64,000 nt of DNA from an uncultured Lachnospiraceae bacterium. GTDB taxonomy: Bacteria > Bacillota > Clostridia > Lachnospirales > Lachnospiraceae. The notes beneath the pieces were generated by a model, which was not told the origin of the DNA, did no database searches, and saw only the letters and a program-made list of their open reading frames with translations. Every line of letters starts with the position of its first letter. The first letter of the stretch is position 1. Made by a program: the position numbers and the translations under genes. The DNA lies in contig CAJKGK010000018.1 in NCBI GenBank assembly GCA_905199445.1, positions 6,491 to 70,490 on the forward strand. The letters are read 5' to 3'. This document shows, piece after piece, positions 44,503 to 52,745 of the stretch.

Positions 44503-45768
44503 TTATGCCTCTGGCTTGCCAAGTCCGTCAAACATCCATTTTTTATAGGCTTCCACTCCGGGCTGATCAAAAGGATTAACGCCAAGAAGCCGCGCAGACA
44601 AATAGCAGGACATCATAAAGAAATAAAACAGCTGGCCAAAATGCCAGGCATCGATTCGGTCTACATGAAAAATCAGACAAGGCAGCCTGCTGCTGTGGGC
44701 CTTCACGGTTGCCTCAAAGGCTGTTCGGTTCATATCCTTAAAGTCCATTTGATCCAGATAATCAAATTCGTCCTCTATACCGTCATTTTCGATCACCAGT
44801 GACGAACCATTATCCGCAATATCCAAAAAGGTTTCAAACATCAGCGGTGTCCCATCCTGAATATATTGTCCGACAGCATGAAGTTCCTCCGAATATTCGG
44901 CAGCCGCCGGGAAAAGTCCACGCCCGTCCTTGCCCTCAGATTCCCCAAACAACTGTATCCACCATTTATAAAACCAGCGCAGCTGAGGTTCAAAAGCAGC
45001 CAGCATTTCCACCTTATAGCCATGATCATCATAAATGTTTCGGAGCGCCGCATATTGATACGCCATATTTTTCATGACAGGCGTACCTTTAAGTTTCTCC
45101 TCCATGGCAGCAGCGCCCTGAACGAGAAGGCTGATATCCACACCGGCCACGGCCATAGGCAGCAGACCTACCGCTGTCACTGCCGAAAATCTGCCGCCTA
45201 CATTTTCCGGAAATTCCAGAAATGTGTAGCCGTGCGCCTCACATAAACTTTCCAGCAGGCTGCCCCTGGATCCGGTGGCAATAATCCTTTTTGCGGCTTC
45301 CTCAGGTCCGTAAGTATCATACATATATTTTCTCAAAATCCGAAAAGAGGCGCCTGGTTCCAGCGTCTGAAAATTTTTTGCAATACAGTCAATATAAATC
45401 TTTTTCCCCCTGACACGCGTCATCACCTGACGAAGGGCATGGGGAGATAATGTATTGCCGGCATAAATGATTTCAGGGCCATTTGTATTCTCCAGTGCCT
45501 CGATCACGGCGCGTGCACCGTTATTGGAGCCGCCCACACCGATAATCACAAAGGCATCTGCATTTTGCCGAATCTCTCCGGCCAAAGCCTCCAGCCGTTT
45601 CAATTCATCCGATCCGGCCCATTCATCCACACAAAACCAGCCAAGGGCAGACGCATATGCCGTCTCTCCTTTCACCACATGCTCAAAAATATTCCTGTGG
45701 GCCTCCATATATTCTGTCAGTTTATTTTCAGCAAGCCCTGTATCATCTTTAATATCCAGTGTTATCAT
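44503..45768 (-). CDS. pgi: Glucose-6-phosphate isomerase
   Basis: Interconverts glucose-6-phosphate and fructose-6-phosphate. The 421-residue SIS-domain protein has VIGVGGSNNGARAVIEAL at the sugar-phosphate site, ENVGGRFSAVTAVGLLPMAVAG (Pgi signature 1) and a C-terminal Pgi signature region with PFDQPGVEAYKK. The frame opens at 45792, but GGGG lies 5 bases before ATG 45768. Last metabolic gene of the pfp/tpi-like/larA-like run, separated from it by a GC-rich hairpin. Confidence 0.9.
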   Translation of the reverse strand: MITLDIKDDTGLAENKLTEYMEAHRNIFEHVVKGETAYASALGWFCVDEWAGSDELKRLEALAGEIRQNADAFVIIGVGGSNNGARAVIEALENTNGPEIIYAGNTLSPHALRQVMTRVRGKKIYIDCIAKNFQTLEPGASFRILRKYMYDTYGPEEAAKRIIATGSRGSLLESLCEAHGYTFLEFPENVGGRFSAVTAVGLLPMAVAGVDISLLVQGAAAMEEKLKGTPVMKNMAYQYAALRNIYDDHGYKVEMLAAFEPQLRWFYKWWIQLFGESEGKDGRGLFPAAAEYSEELHAVGQYIQDGTPLMFETFLDIADNGSSLVIENDGIEDEFDYLDQMDFKDMNRTAFEATVKAHSSRLPCLIFHVDRIDAWHFGQLFYFFMMSCYLSARLLGVNPFDQPGVEAYKKWMFDGLGKPEA

Positions 45769-45804
45769 AAAATCCCCGCTTTCATCCATCATTCATATCA
45801 AATG

Positions 45805-45853
45805 CCAGGGGGGCGGCCCCTTTGTCCGGATCAGACAGAGACCGCCCCCTGGG
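45805..45853 (-). terminator. GC-rich intercistronic hairpin before pgi
   Basis: Arms CCAGGGGGGCGG / CCGCCCCCTGG (one bulge) between the larA-like stop and the pgi start. No T-run follows on the minus strand, so it may only attenuate or stabilise the message. Confidence 0.55.
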
Positions 45854-45866
45854 CCAAAAATTTTAT

Positions 45867-47357
45867 TCAGCAGCAGGAATGGCCATGCATATGACCATAC
45901 GCATCCATGCAGTCATCCTCAGGATTTTTCATACACAGATGAACGGCTGCCCGCTTAAAGGTTTCAGGCAAAGCAAGAATATTTGGATTAGGGCCTGTAT
46001 ATTTTTTCATAGCATCCGCCAATGCTTCTTCAAAGGTCGCCCTTGTTTTTAACCCCATGCCTCTTGCATATCCAGGTTCCTGAGCACCTACAATATAAAT
46101 AGCACTTGTATTCATTTCTGCAATATGCCCGCAGGACATCATGCTAAAGCCGTGAAACGGATGAAAAGCATTGGTAAAACGATATTTCCGGATATATTCT
46201 TCATTGGTCGCAAAATATTCCCCATACCGGTTCATATCCGGAAGGGTATTCATGTAATCATGCTGGAACATGGTATACAATTCTCTTAAATACGGCCACA
46301 GCTCGTCATGGAAAAATCCGTTGCAGGACGATGCACAAATAATCACACAGTGATCACTCATGACTCTTTTAAACCGAAGCACCTGGGCACTGAGCGCCTG
46401 CATCATCATAATTGGATTTGTACCCATGCCATCCCCGTAATGGAATTTCTGAGGCATACCAAAAACAAGAATATCGTATTTCTTTTCTGCCCAGTGGACA
46501 TAAGTCCGCTGATCAGCCAGTTTCCAGCTGATGGGCATCATTTCTTTGGCATAGCCGGAATAAATAGCAATCTGTCTTGAAAATGTATCAAGTACGGCAT
46601 CACAGCAGAAAAACGGATGTCCCATTTTTTCTTCCATATGCATGCTGATTTCATCAAATTTTGTCCGCATCAGACTGCCGCCGTTAACCGGTGTAAAGTC
46701 TTTTCGATGCATAACGGAAGGCACATGATGGCTGGCAATACTTTTCCAGTTTGTAATTCCTGTGGCACTGTGCTTATATCCACCGGAATAGCCGCCATAG
46801 GGATTGCCCTGAACATGGCCGATCAAAATCGGAATATCACATTCAAAAACATATTTGTTCATATAAACCGGGTCCCCTCTGTGGGTTGTCCCCAGATCAA
46901 CCATATGTTCCTGATCCTCACTGTCATGGCTGATAATCTGTCCTGTATGCCAGAATTCATTAAACAGCGCCTCACCGAAAATCGCTTTGGCATCGCTTTC
47001 TTTACTTCTCGGGTGAAGGCCATTGGAAATAATAAACAAAATATCCTTTTTCTCAACACCGGCTGCATACAATTCCCGAAGAATGTAATGAATGCTCAGC
47101 TTTCTGTGGCTGGTAGGCTGCTCGCCCCCTTTTACCCGGTCAGGAACAACAAAGCACACCCTGCTTCCCTTATGGGCCAGCTGAGTCAGCGTGGGCATCC
47201 CGATAGGATGAGCCAGACTTTCCAGATAGGCGGCCTCCAGTTGATCTTCAGGAATACATTCCGGATCTTTCACTGTCTCTCCGGGAAGAAAAATATCCGT
47301 ATTATCCGGCAATTCTGCTGCCATTGTTCCCTGTCCGTATTCAAAATTAATTTTCAT
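45867..47357 (-). CDS. LarA-like nickel-pincer racemase/epimerase (DUF2088 family)
   Basis: The family uses a nickel-pincer nucleotide cofactor to racemise or epimerise 2-hydroxy acids. The 496-residue protein has PDRVKGG, SNGLHPRSKESD (the His108 region of Lactiplantibacillus LarA), and GHVQGNPYGGYSGGYKHSATG, where the lysine matches the cofactor-linking Lys184. In my alignment from memory the second catalytic His (His174) is Asn here. The C-terminus ends with a Cys/His-rich tail (MHGHSCC). GGAGG precedes ATG 47357. larB, larC and larE for cofactor synthesis are not in the window. Its neighbours are sugar-phosphate enzymes, so its substrate may be a sugar acid and not lactate. Confidence 0.82.
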   Translation of the reverse strand: MKINFEYGQGTMAAELPDNTDIFLPGETVKDPECIPEDQLEAAYLESLAHPIGMPTLTQLAHKGSRVCFVVPDRVKGGEQPTSHRKLSIHYILRELYAAGVEKKDILFIISNGLHPRSKESDAKAIFGEALFNEFWHTGQIISHDSEDQEHMVDLGTTHRGDPVYMNKYVFECDIPILIGHVQGNPYGGYSGGYKHSATGITNWKSIASHHVPSVMHRKDFTPVNGGSLMRTKFDEISMHMEEKMGHPFFCCDAVLDTFSRQIAIYSGYAKEMMPISWKLADQRTYVHWAEKKYDILVFGMPQKFHYGDGMGTNPIMMMQALSAQVLRFKRVMSDHCVIICASSCNGFFHDELWPYLRELYTMFQHDYMNTLPDMNRYGEYFATNEEYIRKYRFTNAFHPFHGFSMMSCGHIAEMNTSAIYIVGAQEPGYARGMGLKTRATFEEALADAMKKYTGPNPNILALPETFKRAAVHLCMKNPEDDCMDAYGHMHGHSCC

Positions 47358-47410
47358 ATCGCTTACCTCCAACTCTAAACTATGCGATCGCGCTTTAATG
47401 TCCACAATTT

Positions 47411-48256
47411 TTAATGAGCCGCTGCTTCCATATACAGACGTATAATTTCCAGATACTCCTCCGGATACCATCCGATTTCTCCGGAAAACCTGGTCAAAGC
47501 AATCAGGCCGCCATCAATATCTTTAATTGAAGCCAGCATGGCCGCATTATCTTTTTTAAGTCCGCCGCCGTACACAATATCCATGCCTTTCGTTTTCTCT
47601 TTGACAAATGCGGCAATTTTCTCGATGTATGGTTTATCTGCCGGTGTCTTGCCGGGACCGATAGACCATACAGGTTCATAGGCAATCACAACTTTTGTCC
47701 GATCCACACCATTTAAACCGATTTCAAGCTGTTTACCTAAAACTTCCTGCCAGTTTTCCTGCTCCTCACTTTTTTCTCCAATACAGTACAAAACAGTCAT
47801 ATGGCGCTCTACGGCTGCCTTAATCTCCTTATTCAGCAAACGATTCACGGCATCCCCATCGATCACCCCGGCCTCTGCCAAAATTCCGGCCTTATCATTT
47901 CTTTCCTCACAGTGACCGATAATCACCGTTTCACAGCCCATAGCCGTCATTGCCGCTGCAGGCCTGTTGGATGTAAATGCCCCGAAATTTTTACCACAAG
48001 CCACATCTTCTCTAAATACACTCTGACAGCCGATTTTTACAGGGCTGCCCTCGGATTTAGCCGCTGCTGCCTGTAAAATGTGAGCTTCCGGAAAATACAT
48101 GGAAAAATCCACCTGATCCGGATCATAGGCTTTCAATGCTTCCTGGGTGCTTGTAACAATATAATTTCCCCAGTCCTTTATGGGACTGATCTGATTCACA
48201 CCGCCCAGCTGCCGCGGCACATCAAATCTTTTCAGGTTCAGATAAATATGTTTCAT
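47411..48256 (-). CDS. Divergent triosephosphate isomerase-like protein
   Basis: A 281-residue TIM-barrel protein, longer than the usual 250. Catalytic residues of triosephosphate isomerase are kept: Lys in LNLKRFD (NxK), His in IIGHCEERN and Glu in AYEPVWSIGPGKTP, plus GGG in the first phosphate loop. The last phosphate loop, normally VGGASL, reads ALTRFSG, and the N-terminus has an insertion. So it is probably an isomerase for another phosphorylated ketose or aldose, as with tetrulose-phosphate isomerases, or a relaxed paralogue. ATG 48256 follows GAGG by 5 bases; it lies 7 bases after the phosphofructokinase gene. Confidence 0.8.
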   Translation of the reverse strand: MKHIYLNLKRFDVPRQLGGVNQISPIKDWGNYIVTSTQEALKAYDPDQVDFSMYFPEAHILQAAAAKSEGSPVKIGCQSVFREDVACGKNFGAFTSNRPAAAMTAMGCETVIIGHCEERNDKAGILAEAGVIDGDAVNRLLNKEIKAAVERHMTVLYCIGEKSEEQENWQEVLGKQLEIGLNGVDRTKVVIAYEPVWSIGPGKTPADKPYIEKIAAFVKEKTKGMDIVYGGGLKKDNAAMLASIKDIDGGLIALTRFSGEIGWYPEEYLEIIRLYMEAAAH

Positions 48257-48263
48257 CTCTGCC

Positions 48264-49442
48264 TCACTTTCTGCCGGACTGCCAGTTAAATGAGACCATT
48301 TCCGGCAATGGCTCACCGATAAGCGGACGACACCACTCTAAAAATGCCTCCGTCACCCCATTTCCGGCTTCATTAATAAAATGAGCCGGCATTTTTCTTT
48401 CATGCATCATCACTTCATCTATATCCACAAGAAACGGCTCCATCCTGTATGGGGAATCACCGATCCTGCGAAATCCTACCATTTTCCCGGATTCTCCTGT
48501 AAGCGCTGCCTCACAGGCCATTGCACCGGCCAGCTCTGCTTCCCTGCAGTCCACCGAACTTTGCCAGGCGATGGACGCCCTGCCCAAAAGTCCCGGCTTT
48601 TCTCCTCTGGCCTTATACCCCAGCCGTTGGATAACCAAATTCGCCAGGTGTGCACTGACATCCCCAAAATACGTGGCCCGATCGGTTTTAAATACAGGAG
48701 GAACAATAGGTTTACCATCCTGATCGCAAAGCCCTTCACTGGCCACAACAACAATCCCTGATTTTGTCTTTAACAGCCGCTGTACATCCTCAATAAACCT
48801 GTCTTCATCAAAAGGCCGCTCCGGAAGATAAATTAAATCCGGTCCAAAGCCCCGATCAGCGGCCAGGGCACTGGAAGCGGTAATCCATCCCGCATTCCTT
48901 CCCGATGCCTCCATGACAACCACATGAATGGGCAGGGCGCGGACATCTGCACACAATTCCTGCGTACACGCTGCCATATACCGAGCCGCACTGCCAAATC
49001 CAGGGCTGTGATCTGTCACCGCAATGTCATTATCCGTTGTTTTTGGAATCCCCATGACCCGAATATCAAGTCCACGCGAAACACAGGTTTTATGCAGCTT
49101 GCCGCACGTATCCATCGTACCGTTTCCGCCATTAAAAAGTACATATTTAATATGACGCGCCTCAAGAATGTCGGCCATTTTTTCATAATCTTCCTGCCAT
49201 ATGGCATCTCTGGATGTGCCGATCGCCGTTCCGGGCGTCTGCAAAAGCAGTTCCAGTTTATCCTGAGAATATTGTTCAAGTTCAATAAACGCTTCCTTTA
49301 ATACACCACCTGTACCATTATTGGCGCCGTAAATGTGTCCAACCGCATCCGATGACAGCGCCTTTTTTACCGCCCCATACAAAGAAGCATTAAGCACCGC
49401 CGTGGGCCCGCCGCCATGAATAATCAACATATGATCTGCCAT
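48264..49442 (-). CDS. Phosphofructokinase, probably PPi-dependent
   Basis: Phosphorylates fructose-6-phosphate (or a related sugar phosphate) at C1. The 392-residue protein has the N-terminal HGGGPTAVLNASL loop, FNGGNGTMDT and GIPKTTDNDI. The lysine in PKTTDND and the acidic/asparagine residues in the GGNGT loop mark the PPi-using branch. ASGRNAGWI and the C-terminal active-site segment EGLCDQDG are present. AGGAGG precedes the ATG. First gene of the cluster that runs through the tpi-like, larA-like and pgi genes. Confidence 0.85.
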   Translation of the reverse strand: MADHMLIIHGGGPTAVLNASLYGAVKKALSSDAVGHIYGANNGTGGVLKEAFIELEQYSQDKLELLLQTPGTAIGTSRDAIWQEDYEKMADILEARHIKYVLFNGGNGTMDTCGKLHKTCVSRGLDIRVMGIPKTTDNDIAVTDHSPGFGSAARYMAACTQELCADVRALPIHVVVMEASGRNAGWITASSALAADRGFGPDLIYLPERPFDEDRFIEDVQRLLKTKSGIVVVASEGLCDQDGKPIVPPVFKTDRATYFGDVSAHLANLVIQRLGYKARGEKPGLLGRASIAWQSSVDCREAELAGAMACEAALTGESGKMVGFRRIGDSPYRMEPFLVDIDEVMMHERKMPAHFINEAGNGVTEAFLEWCRPLIGEPLPEMVSFNWQSGRK

Positions 49443-49501
49443 GCCATTTCCTCCTATTCCTTTGTCCTGTCATATCCCGGCTTCAAACACATCGAACCAA
49501 A

Positions 49502-49535
49502 AATACCCCGCGGCAGCCGTATGCCGCAGGGTATT
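49502..49535 (-). terminator. Intrinsic terminator of the SsuABC-like operon
   Basis: Arms AATACCC-GCGGCA / TGCCGC-GGGTATT with a 6-base loop and TATTTTTGG tail on the minus strand, 67 bases beyond the binding-protein stop codon and close upstream of the phosphofructokinase promoter region. Confidence 0.88.
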
Positions 49536-49602
49536 CTGAATGCTTCATCCAGCTTACTGTTTGGCAGTTATGCCTGATGAATATTTATAAACCTGTCAAT
49601 GA

Positions 49603-50751
49603 TTATTTGCCGGCCTCTGTCATGATGTCAAACAGAACAAAATCTGTTACAGGAACAGCGCCTTCTTCCTCAGTAATCTTGCCGTTTTTAAGGAAGTTTT
49701 CCTGCTGAATCTTGTAGTAGCCTTCGATTGTTCCGTCTTCTGCATATTTGGTCAATGTTGCGGAATCCAGCCATGCACCGTCAGAAGTCTGATCCAGAAC
49801 GCTTTCTTTATCCGTTCCGCATTTTTCAGCTACATATCCGGCAACTTCGTCATAATTGGCTTCCTGAGAACCAAAATCCATAGCCTTATATAATGCTCTT
49901 GTAAATTTCACAAGTGTCTCTCTGTTTTCTTCAGAATAAGTCGGGGTGCATACCCAGCTTGCACAGTCTGCAGACTCCTCTGCAAAGGATACATTTGTAC
50001 ATAAAATCTGGGCATCTTCACCAAGCTGCTCGGTAATTGTCATTGTATTCGGTGACCACGGCGCACAGGCATCGAGAGATCCGGAAATCATGGCGCTGAC
50101 CATGTTGCTGATCTCCATGTCGTAGCCATCAATATCTTCCATTGTTAAACCTACGGAATTAAGGGCTCTCACAAGAATGGTTTCCGAAGATGTCCCAGAT
50201 GCATACCCAACCTTTTTACCCTTTAAATCTTCCAGAGAATTCACGCCATGGGAGCTTAAGCCAACAACGCTGTCCGCATTGCCCAGCTGTGAGAAGCAAA
50301 AAACATCCACATTGCCCTGGATCGCTAAAGTATGCGCTCCGGGTCCGATATAAGCCACATCAATGGAACCGGACTCCATCGCTGCGATTTCTGTTGGGCC
50401 ATCCTGGAACATAAGCATATCCACTTCAAGGCCTTCTTCTGCAAAGTATCCTTTTGCATCCGCTGTGGCTACAGCCCACAGTGAAGCATAGTTTGGCATA
50501 AAGGCCACATTAACCTTCTCAAGTTCACCGTCAGCCTGAGCCTGGGTTTCCTCAGTCTTAGTTTCCTCTTTAGCTTCAGTCTGTTCTGATGCCTTGCTTT
50601 CATCTTCGGCTGCCTCGGTTGATGGAGCTGCGGCTTGTGTTGTCTTCTCGGTTTCAGGTGCCTTTGTCTCTCCGCCGGAGCCGCCGCATCCGGCCAGTAA
50701 GCCTGCTGTTAATGTTGCTGCCATAACCAATGATAAAACTTTACCTTTCAT
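49603..50751 (-). CDS. ABC transporter substrate-binding lipoprotein (NMT1/SsuA-like)
   Basis: Binding component of an importer in the nitrate/sulfonate/taurine/thiamine-precursor superfamily. The 382-residue preprotein has a lipobox LLAGC, a Thr/Glu/Ser-rich linker to about residue 75, then the domain beginning VNVAFMPNYASLWAVATADAKGYFAEEGL with MESGSIDVAYIGPGAHTLA. AGGAGG precedes the ATG. Third gene of the permease-ATPase-binding-protein operon. The ligand is not readable from the sequence. Confidence 0.9.
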   Translation of the reverse strand: MKGKVLSLVMAATLTAGLLAGCGGSGGETKAPETEKTTQAAAPSTEAAEDESKASEQTEAKEETKTEETQAQADGELEKVNVAFMPNYASLWAVATADAKGYFAEEGLEVDMLMFQDGPTEIAAMESGSIDVAYIGPGAHTLAIQGNVDVFCFSQLGNADSVVGLSSHGVNSLEDLKGKKVGYASGTSSETILVRALNSVGLTMEDIDGYDMEISNMVSAMISGSLDACAPWSPNTMTITEQLGEDAQILCTNVSFAEESADCASWVCTPTYSEENRETLVKFTRALYKAMDFGSQEANYDEVAGYVAEKCGTDKESVLDQTSDGAWLDSATLTKYAEDGTIEGYYKIQQENFLKNGKITEEEGAVPVTDFVLFDIMTEAGK

Positions 50752-50831
50752 AGTGAAACCTCCTCAATCACTTTCATTATTTTAAGACCGCGCTCCTAAA
50801 GCCCGCGCCGGCCCTGGATCCATGCATCCGT

Positions 50832-51623
50832 TTACTTTCTGACTTCAAGATATTCCTGATAAACCTGACCCCAGATATGATTTTTAAGTTCAATAAAACG
50901 GGGGCTCATTTTTGTTTCCTGATCTCTTGGATAAGGAATATCAATATCCACAACCTCTTTAATCCGTCCCGGACGGGCACTCATGATCACCACTCTGGTT
51001 GCCAGAACAATGGCTTCTTCAATATCATGAGTTACAAAAAAGCAGGTTTTATGTTCTTCCTCCCATGTTTTTAGCAATTCTGTCTGAAGCTGTGTCCTTG
51101 TCTGGGCATCCAGAGCTCCAAAAGGTTCATCCATCAGCAAAACCGAAGGATTCATGGCATAAGCTCTTGCAATCGCCACACGCTGCTTCATACCGCCGGA
51201 TAACTCCTTTGGATAGGCATCTGCAAATTTTTCCAGTTCAACCATCTTCAAATATTTATCAACAATGGTTTTGCGCTGTTCTTTATCCATGCCTTTCAGT
51301 TTTAATCCGAATTCAACATTTTTTCTCACAGTCAGCCACGGGAACAAGGCATACTGCTGAAAAACAACACCCCTGTCAGTTCCTGTCCCCTGCACCTTGT
51401 TGCCGTCCACATAAACTTCACCGCTGGTAGGCTCCAAAAGTCCTGCAATAATATTTAACAGTGTGGACTTGCCACATCCCGAAGGTCCGATCACACAAAT
51501 AAATTCATTTTCTTTAATATCAAAATCAACACCATTCAGAGCAATATTCTCTCCGGTCCTTGTCTTATAAATCTTTTTAATGCCCTGAATACTGACTTTT
51601 ATATTTCCCTCTTTTCCTGCCAT
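50832..51623 (-). CDS. ABC transporter ATP-binding protein (SsuB/TauB-like)
   Basis: ATPase of the same importer, 263 residues, with Walker A GPSGCGKST, Q-loop FQQYALFPWLTV, signature LSGGMKQR, Walker B LLMDEPFGALD and His loop VTHDIEEA. The ATG at 51623 overlaps the end of the permease gene by 25 bases and follows AAGGAAG. The gene family does not reveal the substrate. Confidence 0.92.
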   Translation of the reverse strand: MAGKEGNIKVSIQGIKKIYKTRTGENIALNGVDFDIKENEFICVIGPSGCGKSTLLNIIAGLLEPTSGEVYVDGNKVQGTGTDRGVVFQQYALFPWLTVRKNVEFGLKLKGMDKEQRKTIVDKYLKMVELEKFADAYPKELSGGMKQRVAIARAYAMNPSVLLMDEPFGALDAQTRTQLQTELLKTWEEEHKTCFFVTHDIEEAIVLATRVVIMSARPGRIKEVVDIDIPYPRDQETKMSPRFIELKNHIWGQVYQEYLEVRK

Positions 51624-52387
51624 CCCGTCAACTTCCTTTCAACGACTTTAAGAATTTTTTCTGCCGTCATACCGATAATACCGATAATGATAATGTACAG
51701 CAGCATTGGTTTTGTTTCATAGTTATTGGCCAGAGCCTTAATTCTCATGCCAAGACCTGCCATGGCTCCGGTAGATTCTGCTGCAATCAAAGTTGTCAGG
51801 GCCGTGGAAATACCAAGGCGTACCGCCGTAATAATAAACGGTGTCGTTGCCGGAAAAATAACCCGTATAAACAAGGCCACATCACCGGCACCAAGGACTC
51901 TGGCGGCCTTAATTAATGTTTCATCCACATTGATCACACCCTGAAAAACCGTCACTGTCATAATCAGGAAGGTGGCCAGCCAGATCACGATAATCTGAGG
52001 TGTCCGTCCGACGCCCACACCGATAACAACCAGGGGAACATAAGCCAGGGGCGGAATATTTCTGATAAACTGAATCCACGGCTCCACAATATAGCGAACC
52101 GGACGATACCAGGCCATCAAAAATGCCACCGGAATAGATGTCACAAAACCAATGGCAAAGCCGGCGATTACGGAAATCAAACTGCTTCCAATATCCTTAA
52201 ATAACAGCCCCCGCTCAATCATCGTTCCGATGGATTGGGCAACAACGATAACGTTTGGGAAAACCCTGCCGGTACTTTTTCCAAAAGAAAGCAGTGTCCA
52301 CAAGATCAGAGCTACTGCCAGTGAGATAAGCAGCCATACCCCTTTTGGAATCTTACCGACAATGTCGTTTTTCTTCTTTTTCCCCAT
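51599..52387 (-). CDS. ABC transporter permease (SsuC/TauC-like)
   Basis: Membrane component, 262 residues, six hydrophobic segments and the EAA loop AARVLGAGDVALFIRVIFPATTPFIITAVRLG. AGGAGG lies 7 bases before the ATG. First gene of the operon. The upstream 300 bases hold a LacI-type operator (52530-52543). Confidence 0.9.
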   Translation of the reverse strand: MGKKKKNDIVGKIPKGVWLLISLAVALILWTLLSFGKSTGRVFPNVIVVAQSIGTMIERGLLFKDIGSSLISVIAGFAIGFVTSIPVAFLMAWYRPVRYIVEPWIQFIRNIPPLAYVPLVVIGVGVGRTPQIIVIWLATFLIMTVTVFQGVINVDETLIKAARVLGAGDVALFIRVIFPATTPFIITAVRLGISTALTTLIAAESTGAMAGLGMRIKALANNYETKPMLLYIIIIGIIGMTAEKILKVVERKLTGWQEKREI

Positions 52388-52689
52388 AATGTAACCTCCT
52401 ATCTTCTCTCCGCGAATTCATTATCCGCATCCTGCCCTTTACCCAAAGAGCTTTCTCACGTCATCAAGTATTTGTATAATTTATATAATTATAATGCCAC
52501 AAAGCCTTGTATGTTTCAACACATTCTTAGACAAACGTTTGCCAAAAGGTCACATACTTGCGTTAAAGTGTTGCTATTTTATCATATTTTTCTTTTTCAA
52601 TTAGCATTTTGCACAATTTCGATATATTGTTTTTAAACAAAAACACTGACAAAACAACCTGACGGTCATATTTCACAGGTTTTAAGGAC
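52388..52689. other. Upstream region of the SsuABC-like operon, no gene
   Basis: An AT-rich intergenic stretch without a credible open frame. It should hold the operon promoter (several TTGAAA / TATAAT-like elements on the minus strand near 52480-52520, none with ideal spacing) and carries the LacI-type palindrome listed separately. No riboswitch is recognisable. Confidence 0.5.
52530..52543. promoter_or_regulatory. LacI-type operator GACAAACGTTTGCC
   Basis: Near-perfect palindrome with a central CG, the usual form of LacI-family operators. It is almost identical to the site at 56105-56117 next to the LacI gene. The spacing to its T-G does not fit the CcpA cre consensus. Confidence 0.6.
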
Positions 52690-52716
52690 AAAAAACGGAG
52701 GCCCGAAAGCCTCCGA
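52690..52716 (-). terminator. Intrinsic terminator of the nagB-nagA-aldolase operon
   Basis: Arms CGGAGGC / GCCTCCG with a 6-base loop and a TTTTTTG tail on the minus strand, about 30 bases beyond the aldolase stop codon. Confidence 0.92.
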
Positions 52717-52745
52717 AAAATCTTTATATTTTTTGCGATATTCCG

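Noticed and set aside
52530..52543. CcpA cre site
   Set aside because: The distance from TG to the central CG is one base too long and the flanks do not match; a LacI-type operator with a twin at 56105 fits better.
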